In this document: in pieces, positions 16,364 to 25,587 of the stretch | Position numbering within the stretch: position 1 is the stretch's first letter | Layout of the letters: each line of letters opens with the position of its first letter | Assembly (NCBI GenBank): GCA_002311655.1 | Contig: DBYZ01000012.1 | Span: forward strand, 1-64,000 | Source of the DNA: Bacteroidales bacterium UBA1173 | Lineage (GTDB): Bacteria > Bacteroidota > Bacteroidia > Bacteroidales > F082 | DNA length: 64,000 bases | Direction: 5' to 3' | The notes under the pieces: generated by a model | The model's database searches: none | Seen by the model: only the letters and a program-made list of their open reading frames with translations | What the model was told of the DNA's origin: nothing | Program-made: the position numbers and the translations under genes

Positions 16364-16371
16364 TATTTTTG
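16364..16371 (+). promoter_or_regulatory. -7 box of rpmB
   Basis: TATTTTTG, a perfect TAnnTTTG, 46 bases upstream of the rpmB ATG. Confidence 0.6.
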
Positions 16372-16417
16372 CACTCCGTTTTGTAAAAGGAAATAAGAAC
16401 AATAAAATATTAGAAAA

Positions 16418-16660
16418 ATGTCAAGAATTTGTCAGATTACAGGTAAGAAGGTCATCAGTGGAAACAACGTTTCACACTCAAATAAGAAGACCAAGAGAAC
16501 TTTCCAGCCTAACTTGAAAATCAAGAGATTCTTTGTTCCAGAGTGGAATGAGTGGGTTGTTTTGAAAGTTTCTGCAGCAGGTTTGCGTACCATCGACAAG
16601 AAGGGTGTTTACCAGGCAATGGTCGACGCAGCAAAGGATGGTAACCTCAACCGCTGGTAA
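16418..16660 (+). CDS. rpmB: 50S ribosomal protein L28
   Basis: 80 residues, full length for bL28, with the typical start SRICQITGKK and the basic segment NKKTKRTFQPNLK. It belongs to the large ribosomal subunit. In many Bacteroidales rpmB is followed by rpmG (L33) and a small DUF4295 gene; here a terminator follows 20 bases after the stop, so rpmB stands alone. Confidence 0.97.
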   Translation: MSRICQITGKKVISGNNVSHSNKKTKRTFQPNLKIKRFFVPEWNEWVVLKVSAAGLRTIDKKGVYQAMVDAAKDGNLNRW

Positions 16661-16679
16661 GATATGAGATTTTGAAAAG

Positions 16680-16708
16680 AAGCCGTCTGAATCAAGGCGG
16701 CTTTTTTT
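16680..16708 (+). terminator. Terminator of rpmB
   Basis: AGCCGTC (16681-16687) pairs with GGCGGCT (16696-16702) with one G-U, followed by a run of T. Confidence 0.8.
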
Positions 16709-16745
16709 ATGTAATAAAAAAGGTTAATAAACGTTATAATTTATT

Positions 16746-19268
16746 GTGAAAAAACTGATTCTTTTCATACTATTGCTACTTCCCTCTTTTGCCTTCGCGC
16801 AGAAGAACGGCGGCGTTTTGTATGGAAAAATCACCGATGAGGACGGCAAAGCGGTCGAGCTTGTCAACGTGGCGGTGCAAAACACTCCGTATGGCGTAGT
16901 TTCCGACAGTCGAGGAAGCTACAGCCTCACCTTACCAGCCGACACCTTAATTAATGTGGTATTTTCGTTCATCGGATACGAAGAGATACGCCTCGAACTC
17001 ATGTTGAAGCCTGATGAGAAGCGCAAACATGACGTTCAGATGAAGGTCGTTTCAACCATGTTGCCCGAGATGACTGTACAGGACCAGTCAATCAAAGCAT
17101 CGACAATCACAAGGATTGACGCAAGGGAGACAATATTGTTGCCGACGGCGGGAGCCGGCGGCGTGGAAGACATGGTGAAGACGCTGGCAGGCGTGAGCTC
17201 GACAAACGAACTCAGCTCACAATACAATGTGCGAGGCGGTAACTTCGACGAAAACCTTATCTACGTCAACGGAATCGAGATATACAAGCCGTTTTTGGTG
17301 GGCTCCGGACAACAGGAAGGTCTCAGCTTCATCAACTCGCGACTTATCTCAAACATCGACTTCTCGGCAGGAGGATTCTCATCGGAATACGGAGACAAAC
17401 TATCTTCAGTGCTCGACATCACCTACAAAAAACCGACAATTACTGCTGGGTCGTTGACACTCAGTCTGTTAGGAGCCGAAGCACATGCCGAAGGAATGGC
17501 GTTCAAAGGAAAGATGAGCTACCTCATCGGTGCAAGATACAAAAACACACAGTATCTCCTTGGCAACATGGACACCAAAGGCGATTACAAGCCAAACTTC
17601 ACTGATGTTCAAGGACTTATAACATATAACGTGTCACCACGGTTTGAGATTACAGCACTGGGATATTACTCCAGAAACAGCTATCTCATGGTTCCTACGA
17701 CACGCGAAACCGACTTCGGAAACCTGCAGGCATCGTATCGTCTGAAAGTTTATTTCGACGGTCAGGAACTCAGCAAATACACAACAGGATTAGGCGCTAT
17801 ATCATTGAATTTCAGTCCGAATGAGGATCTGAACCTCAAACTTATAGCTTCCGCCTATTCCGCAGTTGAATCGGAGACATACGACATTCAGGGACAATAT
17901 TGGATTGGACTTCTTGAGACAAACCCAGGCAGCGAAGAACAGGGTGATGTCATTGCTAATCAAGGAGTTGGAACATATATCGAACATGCAAGAAACGCAT
18001 TTTACTCAAGAGTTGTCAATCTCGACCACAAGGGAGCTTACAAATATCGCGACAATGTCTTGAAATGGGGTTTGCGTTATCAACATCAGCTTTTTGACGA
18101 CATCATCAACGAGTGGGATATGACCGATTCGGCAGGTTACACACAACCGCACGTCATTGATTCGATTTTGAATCCTAACAACCCGATGCAGACTCCGTTG
18201 GAGCTAAAGAACGTTGCAAATGGCCATAATATATTGTATGTCAATAATTTAGACGGATATTTACAAAACTCATGGCAGTTTGAAAACGAGAAAGGCAACA
18301 TCTGGGTTTTGACAGCCGGCTTACGCGCAAACTATTGGGGTTATGCAGGTTCGGTGAATGTTAGTCCGCGCGCGGGTATAGCTTATCAGCCTCATAAACA
18401 TCCTAACATGACCTTCCGTCTGTCGGGCGGAGTGTACGTACAACCGCCATTTTACAGGGAGTTACGCATGTTCGACGGCACTTTGGTCTCCAAAGACAAG
18501 GCTTCTGTGCAGAAATCATATCAGGTGGTTTTGGGTCACGAATACAAGTTCCAAGCTTGGAATCGCCCGTTCATACTGACAACCGAGTTATATTACAAAT
18601 ATCTCAAAGACATCATCCCTTACGAAGTTGATAACATCAGAATCAGGTATTATGCCGACCAGAAAGCGACAGGCTATGCAACAGGTTTGGACATAAAAAT
18701 CAACGGAGAGTTTGTGAAAGGCATCGAGAGCTGGGCATCCATGTCGATAATGAAAACCGCTGAAAACATTCAGTATTTCATTGACGCGAACGGTGGCATT
18801 CTGTCGCAGACCCAAGTCAACAATGGTGCCGAATACGTGAGAGACACCATAATTTCAGGCATCCCCCGCCCTTCTGACCAGCGCATCAACTTCGCCATTT
18901 TCTTCCAGGATTACCTGCCTCTGATTCCGTCGTTCAAGGTGAATCTGAAGCTCATTTTCGGAACAGGACTGCCTTTCGGACCATCTGAATCAGAACGTTA
19001 TCAGCAGAAAAACAGGATGACACCATACCGTCGTGTGGATTTGGGCTTCAGCAAACAGCTCATCGGCGATGCCACATCATTCAGAAATCCGCGTAACCCA
19101 TTGAATTACATCAGAAACTGCTGGCTAAGCCTCGAAGTTTTCAACCTACTCGGCGTAAACAACGTCAGTTCATACATGTGGGTAACGGACATCTACAACA
19201 TCCAATACGCAGTACCTAACTATCTAACTAACAGACAGTTAAATCTTAAATTAATCGTAGAGTTTTAA
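16746..19268 (+). CDS. TonB-dependent outer-membrane receptor with N-terminal CarboxypepD_reg-like domain
   Basis: 840 residues starting with GTG. The order is signal peptide (1-18, FAFA-Q), a carboxypeptidase-regulatory-like domain (about 23-105, with GKITDEDGKAVELVNVAV and GVVSDSRGSYSL), a plug domain (about 115-220, QYNVRGGNFDENLIYVNG) and a barrel ending in aromatic F (RQLNLKLIVEF). It would bring a ligand across the outer membrane using TonB energy. There is no SusD partner and no glycoside hydrolase or iron gene beside it, so the ligand is unknown. It overlaps aspA tail to tail by 4 bases without a terminator. Confidence 0.9.
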   Translation: MKKLILFILLLLPSFAFAQKNGGVLYGKITDEDGKAVELVNVAVQNTPYGVVSDSRGSYSLTLPADTLINVVFSFIGYEEIRLELMLKPDEKRKHDVQMKVVSTMLPEMTVQDQSIKASTITRIDARETILLPTAGAGGVEDMVKTLAGVSSTNELSSQYNVRGGNFDENLIYVNGIEIYKPFLVGSGQQEGLSFINSRLISNIDFSAGGFSSEYGDKLSSVLDITYKKPTITAGSLTLSLLGAEAHAEGMAFKGKMSYLIGARYKNTQYLLGNMDTKGDYKPNFTDVQGLITYNVSPRFEITALGYYSRNSYLMVPTTRETDFGNLQASYRLKVYFDGQELSKYTTGLGAISLNFSPNEDLNLKLIASAYSAVESETYDIQGQYWIGLLETNPGSEEQGDVIANQGVGTYIEHARNAFYSRVVNLDHKGAYKYRDNVLKWGLRYQHQLFDDIINEWDMTDSAGYTQPHVIDSILNPNNPMQTPLELKNVANGHNILYVNNLDGYLQNSWQFENEKGNIWVLTAGLRANYWGYAGSVNVSPRAGIAYQPHKHPNMTFRLSGGVYVQPPFYRELRMFDGTLVSKDKASVQKSYQVVLGHEYKFQAWNRPFILTTELYYKYLKDIIPYEVDNIRIRYYADQKATGYATGLDIKINGEFVKGIESWASMSIMKTAENIQYFIDANGGILSQTQVNNGAEYVRDTIISGIPRPSDQRINFAIFFQDYLPLIPSFKVNLKLIFGTGLPFGPSESERYQQKNRMTPYRRVDLGFSKQLIGDATSFRNPRNPLNYIRNCWLSLEVFNLLGVNNVSSYMWVTDIYNIQYAVPNYLTNRQLNLKLIVEF

Positions 19269-20677
19269 AGTTTTATCTCCACTGGTTTAATCATATTCTC
19301 AGGACGGAGAATCCAGTCGAGTTGCTCCTTTGTGAGGATGCCATGCTCGAGCACTAGTTCGTACACGCCACGACCTGTCTCGCTTGCCTCTTTTGCAATC
19401 TTCGTCGATTCCTTGTAGCCGATTATCGGGTTTAGCATGGTGACGATGCCGATGCTGTTTTCGACCATCTTGCGGCAATGCTCCACATTGGCTTCGATAC
19501 CATTGATGCAATGCGTCCTCAGAGTGTCTAACCCTTTGGTTAACATGTGAATAGACTCAAACAGGCAATAAGCGATGACTGGTTCCATCACGTTAAGTTC
19601 GAGCTGACCGTTGTCGGATGCGAGAGCTATTGTCATGTCGTTTCCGATGACACGGTAGCACACCTGATTCATCACTTCAGGGATGACAGGGTTCACTTTT
19701 CCCGGCATGATTGACGATCCTGGCTGGCGTTGTGGCAAATTAATCTCGTTAAAGCCGCATCTCGGACCAGAACTCATAAGACGCAAATCGTTACACATCT
19801 TATTGATTTTGATGCACAAACGTTTCATTGCGGCGCTATATTGAATCATGCATGAAGTGGCACTTGTTGCCTCGATGAGGTTATCGGCAAGAGTGATATT
19901 CCATCCCGTCACTCGGCGCAAGGCGTTGATACATGCCCCGCTGTAACCAGGTTTCGAGCAAATACCAGTTCCGATAGCTGTTGCACCCATATTCACAATG
20001 AGAAATTCGCGAGCCGCCATGTTTAGAGTCTTCAGCTCACCACGGAGAGCGGCAGCAAAACCGCTGAATGTCTGACCCAACGTCATCGGGACGGCATCCT
20101 GAAGCTGGGTGCGGCCCATTTTGATGACATCTTTAAACTCTTCAGCTTTCTTTTCGAGAGCACCAATCATCTCGACAAGATGAGGCAAAAACTCCTCATG
20201 TTCAAGCACCATGGCGAGATGTATCGAGCACGGATAAGCGTCATTCGTTGATTGTGAAGCGTTTACGATGTCGTTTGGCGAACAGTATTTATATTCTCCG
20301 CGTTGGTGTCCCAACAGTTCAAGAGCACGGTTGGCGATGACCTCGTTGGCACACATATTGGTAGAGGTGCCAGCTCCGCCCTGAATCATGTCGATAGGGA
20401 ACTGGTCGTGATATTTGCCTTCGAGAAGCTCGTCGCAAGCAGTGCAGATGGCGTCGCGTTGCTGCAAGTCAATCATCCCGACCTCGTAATTTGCAATAGC
20501 GGCAGCTTTTTTCGTTATCGCCATGCCTTTTATGAAGTTAGGATAGTCCTTCATGAGGTGACCGCTAATGTCAAAATTTTCGATCGCGCGCATTGTCTGA
20601 ACGCCGTAAAGAGCCTCAGCCGGCACTTCTTTCTGACCGAGCAGGTCGCTTTCGATGCGGAATTTCTCTGTATTCAT
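19265..20677 (-). CDS. aspA: Aspartate ammonia-lyase
   Basis: Converts L-aspartate to fumarate and ammonia, feeding the fumarate-reducing branch used by anaerobes. 470 residues from the ATG at 20677, close to the usual family length. The fumarase/aspartase signature GSSIMPGKVNP is at 320-330 with the catalytic serine at 321; TSTNMCANEV (104-113) and SQSTNDAYP (141-149) are the other conserved regions. An upstream Met at 20713 would sit inside the -7 promoter box, so the later start is chosen. Fumarase is the close alternative; aspartase is favoured by overall similarity. Confidence 0.92.
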   Translation of the reverse strand: MNTEKFRIESDLLGQKEVPAEALYGVQTMRAIENFDISGHLMKDYPNFIKGMAITKKAAAIANYEVGMIDLQQRDAICTACDELLEGKYHDQFPIDMIQGGAGTSTNMCANEVIANRALELLGHQRGEYKYCSPNDIVNASQSTNDAYPCSIHLAMVLEHEEFLPHLVEMIGALEKKAEEFKDVIKMGRTQLQDAVPMTLGQTFSGFAAALRGELKTLNMAAREFLIVNMGATAIGTGICSKPGYSGACINALRRVTGWNITLADNLIEATSATSCMIQYSAAMKRLCIKINKMCNDLRLMSSGPRCGFNEINLPQRQPGSSIMPGKVNPVIPEVMNQVCYRVIGNDMTIALASDNGQLELNVMEPVIAYCLFESIHMLTKGLDTLRTHCINGIEANVEHCRKMVENSIGIVTMLNPIIGYKESTKIAKEASETGRGVYELVLEHGILTKEQLDWILRPENMIKPVEIKL

Positions 20678-20710
20678 ATCAATATCTCTCTTTTTAGCAA
20701 AATTGGGTTG

Positions 20711-20718
20711 CAAAGTTA
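20711..20718 (-). promoter_or_regulatory. -7 box of aspA
   Basis: The minus strand reads TAACTTTG (TAnnTTTG) 34 bases before the ATG at 20677. Confidence 0.55.
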
Positions 20719-20761
20719 ATACTAAAATTTGAGATAAAGAGAAAAATAGTAAAATATTTTA

Positions 20762-22294
20762 CTATTTTCCCCAGTTGTCTCTATCCAAGCTACGATATTG
20801 AATCGCTTCAGCGAGATGTTCCGGGGTGATATTTTCAGAACCTGCAAGATCGGCAATGGTTCTTGACACTTTCAGGATTCTGTCGCGGGCGCGGGCGGAG
20901 AGACCGAGACGCTCCATAGCGTTTTTCAGAAGCGTTCCGCATTGTTCGTCAAGGTCGCAATATTTCTGAATCATCTTGGCGGTCATCTGGGCATTGCAAT
21001 GTATTCCTGGCATGTCGGCAAAACGTTGCACCTGTATCAGACGAGCCTTCACCACACGCTCACGCACATCGGCACTCTTCTCGCCAGGTTTTTTCTGCGC
21101 AAGCTCCTCATACGACAACGGAAACGTCTCGATATGCAAGTCGATACGATCGAGCAAAGGACCAGAAATCCTTGAGAGATACGTCTCCACCTGACCGGGT
21201 TTGCATGTGCATTCCTTCGTCGGGTGGTTGTAGTAGCCGCACGGACACGGATTCATCGCCGCCACGAGCATAAAATTCGCTGGAAACTCCACTGTCTGCT
21301 TGGCACGAGCGATAGTCACCATTCTGTCCTCCATTGGCTGTCTAAGCACCTCGAGGACCTGACGTTTGAACTCCGGGAGCTCGTCAAGAAACAGTACGCC
21401 ATTATGAGCTAGCGAGATCTCACCAGGCTGCGGATAGGTGCCACCGCCCACCAAACCGACGTAAGACGTTGTGTGATGCGGACTTCTGAACGGCCGCGTC
21501 TGCATGAGTGAGACACCATGTCCGAGCATTCCAACCACCGAATGAATCTTCGTCGTCTCAAGAGCCTCTTTGAGCGTCATCGGAGGTAAAATCGTCGGTA
21601 AACGCTTGGCTAACATTGTCTTACCGCTGCCAGGAGGACCAATAAGAATCACGTTATGTGAACCTGCAGCCGCCACTTCCAAGGCTCGTTTTATATTTTC
21701 CTGTCCTCGAACGTCAGAGAAATCAAAATCATAAACAGTGCTGGCGACCTCATCTTCAAGATTGAGTTTTGTAGGCTCAAGATGATGAAAACCATTGAAA
21801 AAGTTGATGACATCCATGATTGTTTCGACACCATAAACCTCGATATCCTCCACCACAGCCGCCTCGTTAGCGTTGGCTTTCGGCACAATCACACCTTTAA
21901 AACCCTCTTCGGCAGCCTTTATCGCTATCGGCAGAGCTCCTTTTATCGGGTTTATACCGCCGTCAAGTGAGAGTTCGCCCATGATGATGTATTTGTCAAG
22001 CAAATCGACGTTCACCTGCTCCGATGCGGCAAGGATAGCTATCGCCAAAGGAAGGTCGTAACTCGAGCCCTCTTTCCGGATATCCGCCGGCGCCATATTG
22101 ATTGTGATTTTACGTTTTGGATAACGTAAGTTATTGTTATTCAATGCAGATTCAATTCTCTGCTGACTTTCCTTCACGGCGCTGTCGGGCAATCCGACGA
22201 GAAAAAACTGCACTCCACGGTCAATGTTGACCTCAATAGTAACTGTAATAGCATCAATGCCATTTAAGGCACTTCCAAAAGTTTTTACCAACAT
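20762..22294 (-). CDS. comM: YifB/ComM family Mg-chelatase-like AAA+ ATPase
   Basis: 510 residues with the full layout: N-terminal Lon-protease-like fold (1-170), AAA+ core with Walker A GPPGSGKT (219-226) and Walker B GVLFLDE (299-305), a cysteine-rich motif NPCPCGYY...CTC (about 346-363), and a C-terminal Mg-chelatase domain. ComM is a helicase that promotes branch migration during natural transformation, and the gene is also common in non-competent bacteria. It sits 33 bases behind the cinA-gldB frame, so the two could be co-transcribed; CinA is itself a competence-associated name. Confidence 0.93.
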   Translation of the reverse strand: MLVKTFGSALNGIDAITVTIEVNIDRGVQFFLVGLPDSAVKESQQRIESALNNNNLRYPKRKITINMAPADIRKEGSSYDLPLAIAILAASEQVNVDLLDKYIIMGELSLDGGINPIKGALPIAIKAAEEGFKGVIVPKANANEAAVVEDIEVYGVETIMDVINFFNGFHHLEPTKLNLEDEVASTVYDFDFSDVRGQENIKRALEVAAAGSHNVILIGPPGSGKTMLAKRLPTILPPMTLKEALETTKIHSVVGMLGHGVSLMQTRPFRSPHHTTSYVGLVGGGTYPQPGEISLAHNGVLFLDELPEFKRQVLEVLRQPMEDRMVTIARAKQTVEFPANFMLVAAMNPCPCGYYNHPTKECTCKPGQVETYLSRISGPLLDRIDLHIETFPLSYEELAQKKPGEKSADVRERVVKARLIQVQRFADMPGIHCNAQMTAKMIQKYCDLDEQCGTLLKNAMERLGLSARARDRILKVSRTIADLAGSENITPEHLAEAIQYRSLDRDNWGK

Positions 22295-22327
22295 AAATTC
22301 GGTTTTTAGTTAATATTTATTTTTGAT

Positions 22328-23335
22328 TTATTTTCTCGGTTTGTACTGCGATCGCTGGAAAACATCCTGACAATCAGTGATTTCCATAAGATTTTGCAAC
22401 GACTCGTCGTTTTTTGACATGAACGACCTCACAATCTGCAGACCTATGAAATCACCTAGACGAGCAGGTGCGTTTTCTGAAAATGCAGCCGTAAACGGCC
22501 CGTCGCCAAACAATACCCGATATTGTTCAAAACCATTGGCATACAACATGTTATTACCAACAATCGTAGCCCAAATCTGTCCTTCGTTGTCCTGAGCCCA
22601 CTCCATCTGACGTGACGAATATCCGAGAATAATCGAATCGGGCAAAGAAGGGTCCATAGCCTCAATGAAATAATATCGTTTACCCTGCGCAATCATCTCC
22701 ATCAGGACATTTTTTGACTGCACACCTTTATTAAAATAGGAATCGTAAATGTCCTCCGCAAGATCTTTCGTCAGAGACGCCGGCTGGCAACGCCGTGACA
22801 AATAGCGTGGCATCCCCACCTTATCATACACTAAGTCTTTGTTACTCAGATAGTAATCAAGACTGAGCATCACACATTCGGAGCCAATCATGACCGGACC
22901 GTTTTCATAGTTTATTCCAGAGACATAGGAATAAGTCACCGGCATGGTTATATTCGGATAATAATAATTCAGATGCTGATAAACGCCTTGAACTTTGTCG
23001 GAGACAACGCTGATATCAGAGAACATCTCTTCTGTTAACTCATTGATTTTCACAATAAAAGTATCAGTAACAAAGCTTTTCAAGCCCAAAATATCCAAAT
23101 ATTCGATATTATCGCCCAAAAGCTCAGGAAAACGTGGCATTATCTCACTGATTCCCTCCACAAAATTGGCAGTATCAATATCAAAAAGTGCTTTGTTATA
23201 TTCCACAACAGCAAGTTCATGAGGTTCACAATTCTTATATGGAACATCAAGTTTCTTTTTGTAACCATCTGATTTTGTGCAAGATACAAACAACACAAAC
23301 ATTAAAAGAAATAGAATAACAGAGCGGCGCACCAT
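22328..23335 (-). CDS. GldB-like lipoprotein, possible internal translation product
   Basis: The 3' part of the cinA frame, from an in-frame ATG. It encodes a 335-residue protein with a textbook lipoprotein signal (Arg-Arg, hydrophobic core, VSC at residue 19) and a mature domain resembling gliding-motility lipoprotein GldB, including MIGSECVMLSLDYYLS and GMPRYLSRRCQPASLTKDLAEDI. GldB acts with the gliding/type IX secretion machinery in flavobacteria; homologues occur in non-gliding Bacteroidales. No separate promoter or Shine-Dalgarno site is visible at this start. The two T9SS cargo proteins in the window make a role near that system plausible but unproven. Confidence 0.55.
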   Translation of the reverse strand: MVRRSVILFLLMFVLFVSCTKSDGYKKKLDVPYKNCEPHELAVVEYNKALFDIDTANFVEGISEIMPRFPELLGDNIEYLDILGLKSFVTDTFIVKINELTEEMFSDISVVSDKVQGVYQHLNYYYPNITMPVTYSYVSGINYENGPVMIGSECVMLSLDYYLSNKDLVYDKVGMPRYLSRRCQPASLTKDLAEDIYDSYFNKGVQSKNVLMEMIAQGKRYYFIEAMDPSLPDSIILGYSSRQMEWAQDNEGQIWATIVGNNMLYANGFEQYRVLFGDGPFTAAFSENAPARLGDFIGLQIVRSFMSKNDESLQNLMEITDCQDVFQRSQYKPRK

Positions 23336-24565
23336 ATCTAGTGCTGTTATCGCGGCACGTTCGATGTTATTGCCTCTGTCTTTGCCGAAATTATGCTTTT
23401 TCGATTCCACGCCTTTCGGTCCTGCCACTGCAATCCACACCGTGCCGACAGGATTTTCCTCAGTGCCTCCGCCAGGTCCTGCCACGCCCGTTGTCGCTAC
23501 TGCATAATCAGTCTTCATCAACGCCCTGACGCCAGTCGCCATCTGTTCCGCAACTTGTTGACTGACAACGGTATATCTCTCCACATCGTCATGGCTCACT
23601 CCAAGCACCTCTTCCTTCACGGATGTCGCATACGACACCACCGTTCCCTTGAAAACCTCAGAACTGCCTGGAATTGCAGTTATCATCTTCGCTATCGTAC
23701 CGCCTGTGCAGCTCTCAGCCGATGCCAATGTCTTCCCTGTCGCTTTGAGTTTGTCGAAAACAGCCTCCGCTATAGGTTTTTCATCGTATCCGAAGATATG
23801 TTCACCAATCAGCTCAGTCAGTTTATTTACTTCATTATCAATCGTTTGCTGTAAGAATTCACGGTCAGGATGACGACCTTCGAGACGCAGGCGCACCATG
23901 CCGTATTGAGGCAGATAAGCCAGCGACAAGAAATCAGGCAACGAGTCCTCCCAATCTTTGATTTTATCGGCTAGGAAAGACTCGCCCACGCCCGTTGTCA
24001 TCACAACTTTATTAATATAAGGTGTCACCTTGAAATGTTGCAACAGCTGTGGCAGAATCTCCTGCTCGAACACGTTTTTCATCTCAAACGGCACGCCAGG
24101 CATCGAGATATACACCGATTTCCCTTTTTCAAACCACATGCAAGGCGCTGTGCCATAACGGTTTGGGATATATTTGCATGATTTCGGAATAAATGCCTGT
24201 CCACGGTTGCGCTCCGTCATCTGATAGCCGCGTTTCGTAAAGATGCTCATCACGTTGTCGTAGGCATCCTGACAAAACTCCAGCTCCGTGTTGAAATATT
24301 TGCACAGTGTCGGTTTGGTGATATCGTCGGCGGTCGGTCCCAGTCCACCTGTCATGACGATGATGTCAACATCTGAACAAGCGTCCAAAGCCTCCACAAT
24401 GTCACGCTCGCCATCACCGATGGTCAAAGTGGAAATCACTTCTATACCATTGGTTGTCATTATATTACCAAGCCAAGCCGCATTGGTGTTTATCACCTGT
24501 CCAATCAGTAGTTCATCACCGATGGAGATGATTTTCGCCTTTACAAAATCGTTATCTCTCTTCAT
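22328..24565 (-). CDS. cinA: CinA (NMN amidohydrolase) fused in frame to a GldB-like lipoprotein
   Basis: One uninterrupted 745-codon frame. Residues 1-410 are a complete CinA: the N-terminal MocF/COG1058 domain with TGGLGPTADD (72-81) and the C-terminal nicotinamide-nucleotide amidase with SAESCTGG (282-289) and TTGVAGPGGG. Residues 411-745 look like a separate GldB-like lipoprotein: MVRRSVILFLLMFVLFVSC reads as a signal peptide with the lipid Cys at 429. The CinA C-terminus (TALDMVRR) and the lipoprotein n-region share the same codons. An internal ATG at 23335 would yield a normal 335-residue lipoprotein. It is either a true fusion with a central membrane anchor or two products from one frame. 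The start at 24565 fits the -7 box at 24607. Confidence 0.85.
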   Translation of the reverse strand: MKRDNDFVKAKIISIGDELLIGQVINTNAAWLGNIMTTNGIEVISTLTIGDGERDIVEALDACSDVDIIVMTGGLGPTADDITKPTLCKYFNTELEFCQDAYDNVMSIFTKRGYQMTERNRGQAFIPKSCKYIPNRYGTAPCMWFEKGKSVYISMPGVPFEMKNVFEQEILPQLLQHFKVTPYINKVVMTTGVGESFLADKIKDWEDSLPDFLSLAYLPQYGMVRLRLEGRHPDREFLQQTIDNEVNKLTELIGEHIFGYDEKPIAEAVFDKLKATGKTLASAESCTGGTIAKMITAIPGSSEVFKGTVVSYATSVKEEVLGVSHDDVERYTVVSQQVAEQMATGVRALMKTDYAVATTGVAGPGGGTEENPVGTVWIAVAGPKGVESKKHNFGKDRGNNIERAAITALDMVRRSVILFLLMFVLFVSCTKSDGYKKKLDVPYKNCEPHELAVVEYNKALFDIDTANFVEGISEIMPRFPELLGDNIEYLDILGLKSFVTDTFIVKINELTEEMFSDISVVSDKVQGVYQHLNYYYPNITMPVTYSYVSGINYENGPVMIGSECVMLSLDYYLSNKDLVYDKVGMPRYLSRRCQPASLTKDLAEDIYDSYFNKGVQSKNVLMEMIAQGKRYYFIEAMDPSLPDSIILGYSSRQMEWAQDNEGQIWATIVGNNMLYANGFEQYRVLFGDGPFTAAFSENAPARLGDFIGLQIVRSFMSKNDESLQNLMEITDCQDVFQRSQYKPRK

Positions 24566-24606
24566 ATTTTCAAAAACAAAACAACATTTTTCATTCAAAA
24601 ACGTTA

Positions 24607-24614
24607 CAAAATTA
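24607..24614 (-). promoter_or_regulatory. -7 box of cinA
   Basis: The minus strand reads TAATTTTG, matching TAnnTTTG, 41 bases upstream of the ATG at 24565. Confidence 0.5.
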
Positions 24615-24676
24615 AACATTAATATTTTATGTTTTTCATTTTTAACAATTTTTAACATAAGTTGCAAAATTTTGAC

Positions 24677-24684
24677 TAACTTTG
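24677..24684 (+). promoter_or_regulatory. -7 box of the nucleoside phosphorylase gene
   Basis: TAACTTTG matches TAnnTTTG and gives a leader of about 24 bases before the ATG at 24712. It overlaps the non-ATG start at 24682, which is therefore unlikely to be used. Confidence 0.55.
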
Positions 24685-24711
24685 CAAAAATTTTTTAACA
24701 ATTCATTGAAT

Positions 24712-25587
24712 ATGAATACAAAACCCATACCAGGATCACAGCTCGTCTTCAACAATGAAGGCGCTATATATCATTTGAATCTCTTTCCGGAGATGCTTGC
24801 CGACGACATCATTCTGGTCGGTGACCCTGACCGTGTCGCCATGGTCTCGAGCTTTTTCGACAACATCGAATACAAACGTCAGAACCGCGAACTTGTAACG
24901 CACACTGGCACTTACAAAGGGAAACGCATCACGGCATTGTCAACCGGAATGGGTACCGACAACATCGATATCGTGGTCAACGAGCTTGACGCTGTGGCAA
25001 ACATCGACTTCAAGACACGCACGCCGAAAAAGGAACATCGCACGCTCAACATGGTGCGTCTCGGCACCTGCGGCGCTTTGCAGCCTAAAATCGGGGTGGA
25101 AGACAGTTACGTGGCATCGCGCTTCGCCATCGGTCTTGACGGTCTCGCATACTTCTACAAAGAGCATAACGAGGTGATTAACAAGGACATGACCGATGCT
25201 TTCATCCGCGACATGCATTATCCGACCGACCTCCCGAAGCCATATATCGTGGAAAGCTCAAACGAGCTGTTCAACCGTCTCGCCGCCGGTTATCATCAAG
25301 GAATCACAGCTACATCACCAGGTTTCTATGGACCACAAGGCCGCTCATTACGCCTCGAGTTGACTTATCCGCAAATCAATCCGGACATCGAGAAATTTGA
25401 GTACAATGGTTGGAAAGTCTGCAACTTCGAGATGGAGTCATCGGCGTTGTTCAGCCTCGGTAAGATGTTGGGACACAATTGCTTGACTATCTGCGTTGCG
25501 ATAGCGAACCGTGTCACGGAGAAATTCTCCGCCGACTATCATCCTTACGTCGAGAAGTTGATAAAAAATACTTTGGACAGATTATAA
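24712..25587 (+). CDS. Nucleoside phosphorylase (uridine phosphorylase-like)
   Basis: 291 residues of the PNP/UDP phosphorylase family, which splits nucleosides with phosphate into base and ribose-1-phosphate for salvage. Motifs are GDPDR (about 42-46), which contacts phosphate, GMGTDN (about 79-84), RLGTCGALQ (about 115-123) and NFEMESSALFSL (about 239-250), the ribose-binding Glu/Met-Glu. Length and motifs are nearer uridine phosphorylase than purine phosphorylase, but base specificity is not certain. Its 3' end overlaps the convergent nitrilase-like gene by 6 bases. Confidence 0.88.
   Translation: MNTKPIPGSQLVFNNEGAIYHLNLFPEMLADDIILVGDPDRVAMVSSFFDNIEYKRQNRELVTHTGTYKGKRITALSTGMGTDNIDIVVNELDAVANIDFKTRTPKKEHRTLNMVRLGTCGALQPKIGVEDSYVASRFAIGLDGLAYFYKEHNEVINKDMTDAFIRDMHYPTDLPKPYIVESSNELFNRLAAGYHQGITATSPGFYGPQGRSLRLELTYPQINPDIEKFEYNGWKVCNFEMESSALFSLGKMLGHNCLTICVAIANRVTEKFSADYHPYVEKLIKNTLDRL

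Noticed and set aside
16746..19268. SusC of a polysaccharide utilisation locus
   Set aside because: There is no SusD, glycoside hydrolase or sigma/anti-sigma pair nearby, and the neighbours are rpmB and aspA; only TonB-dependent receptor is claimed.
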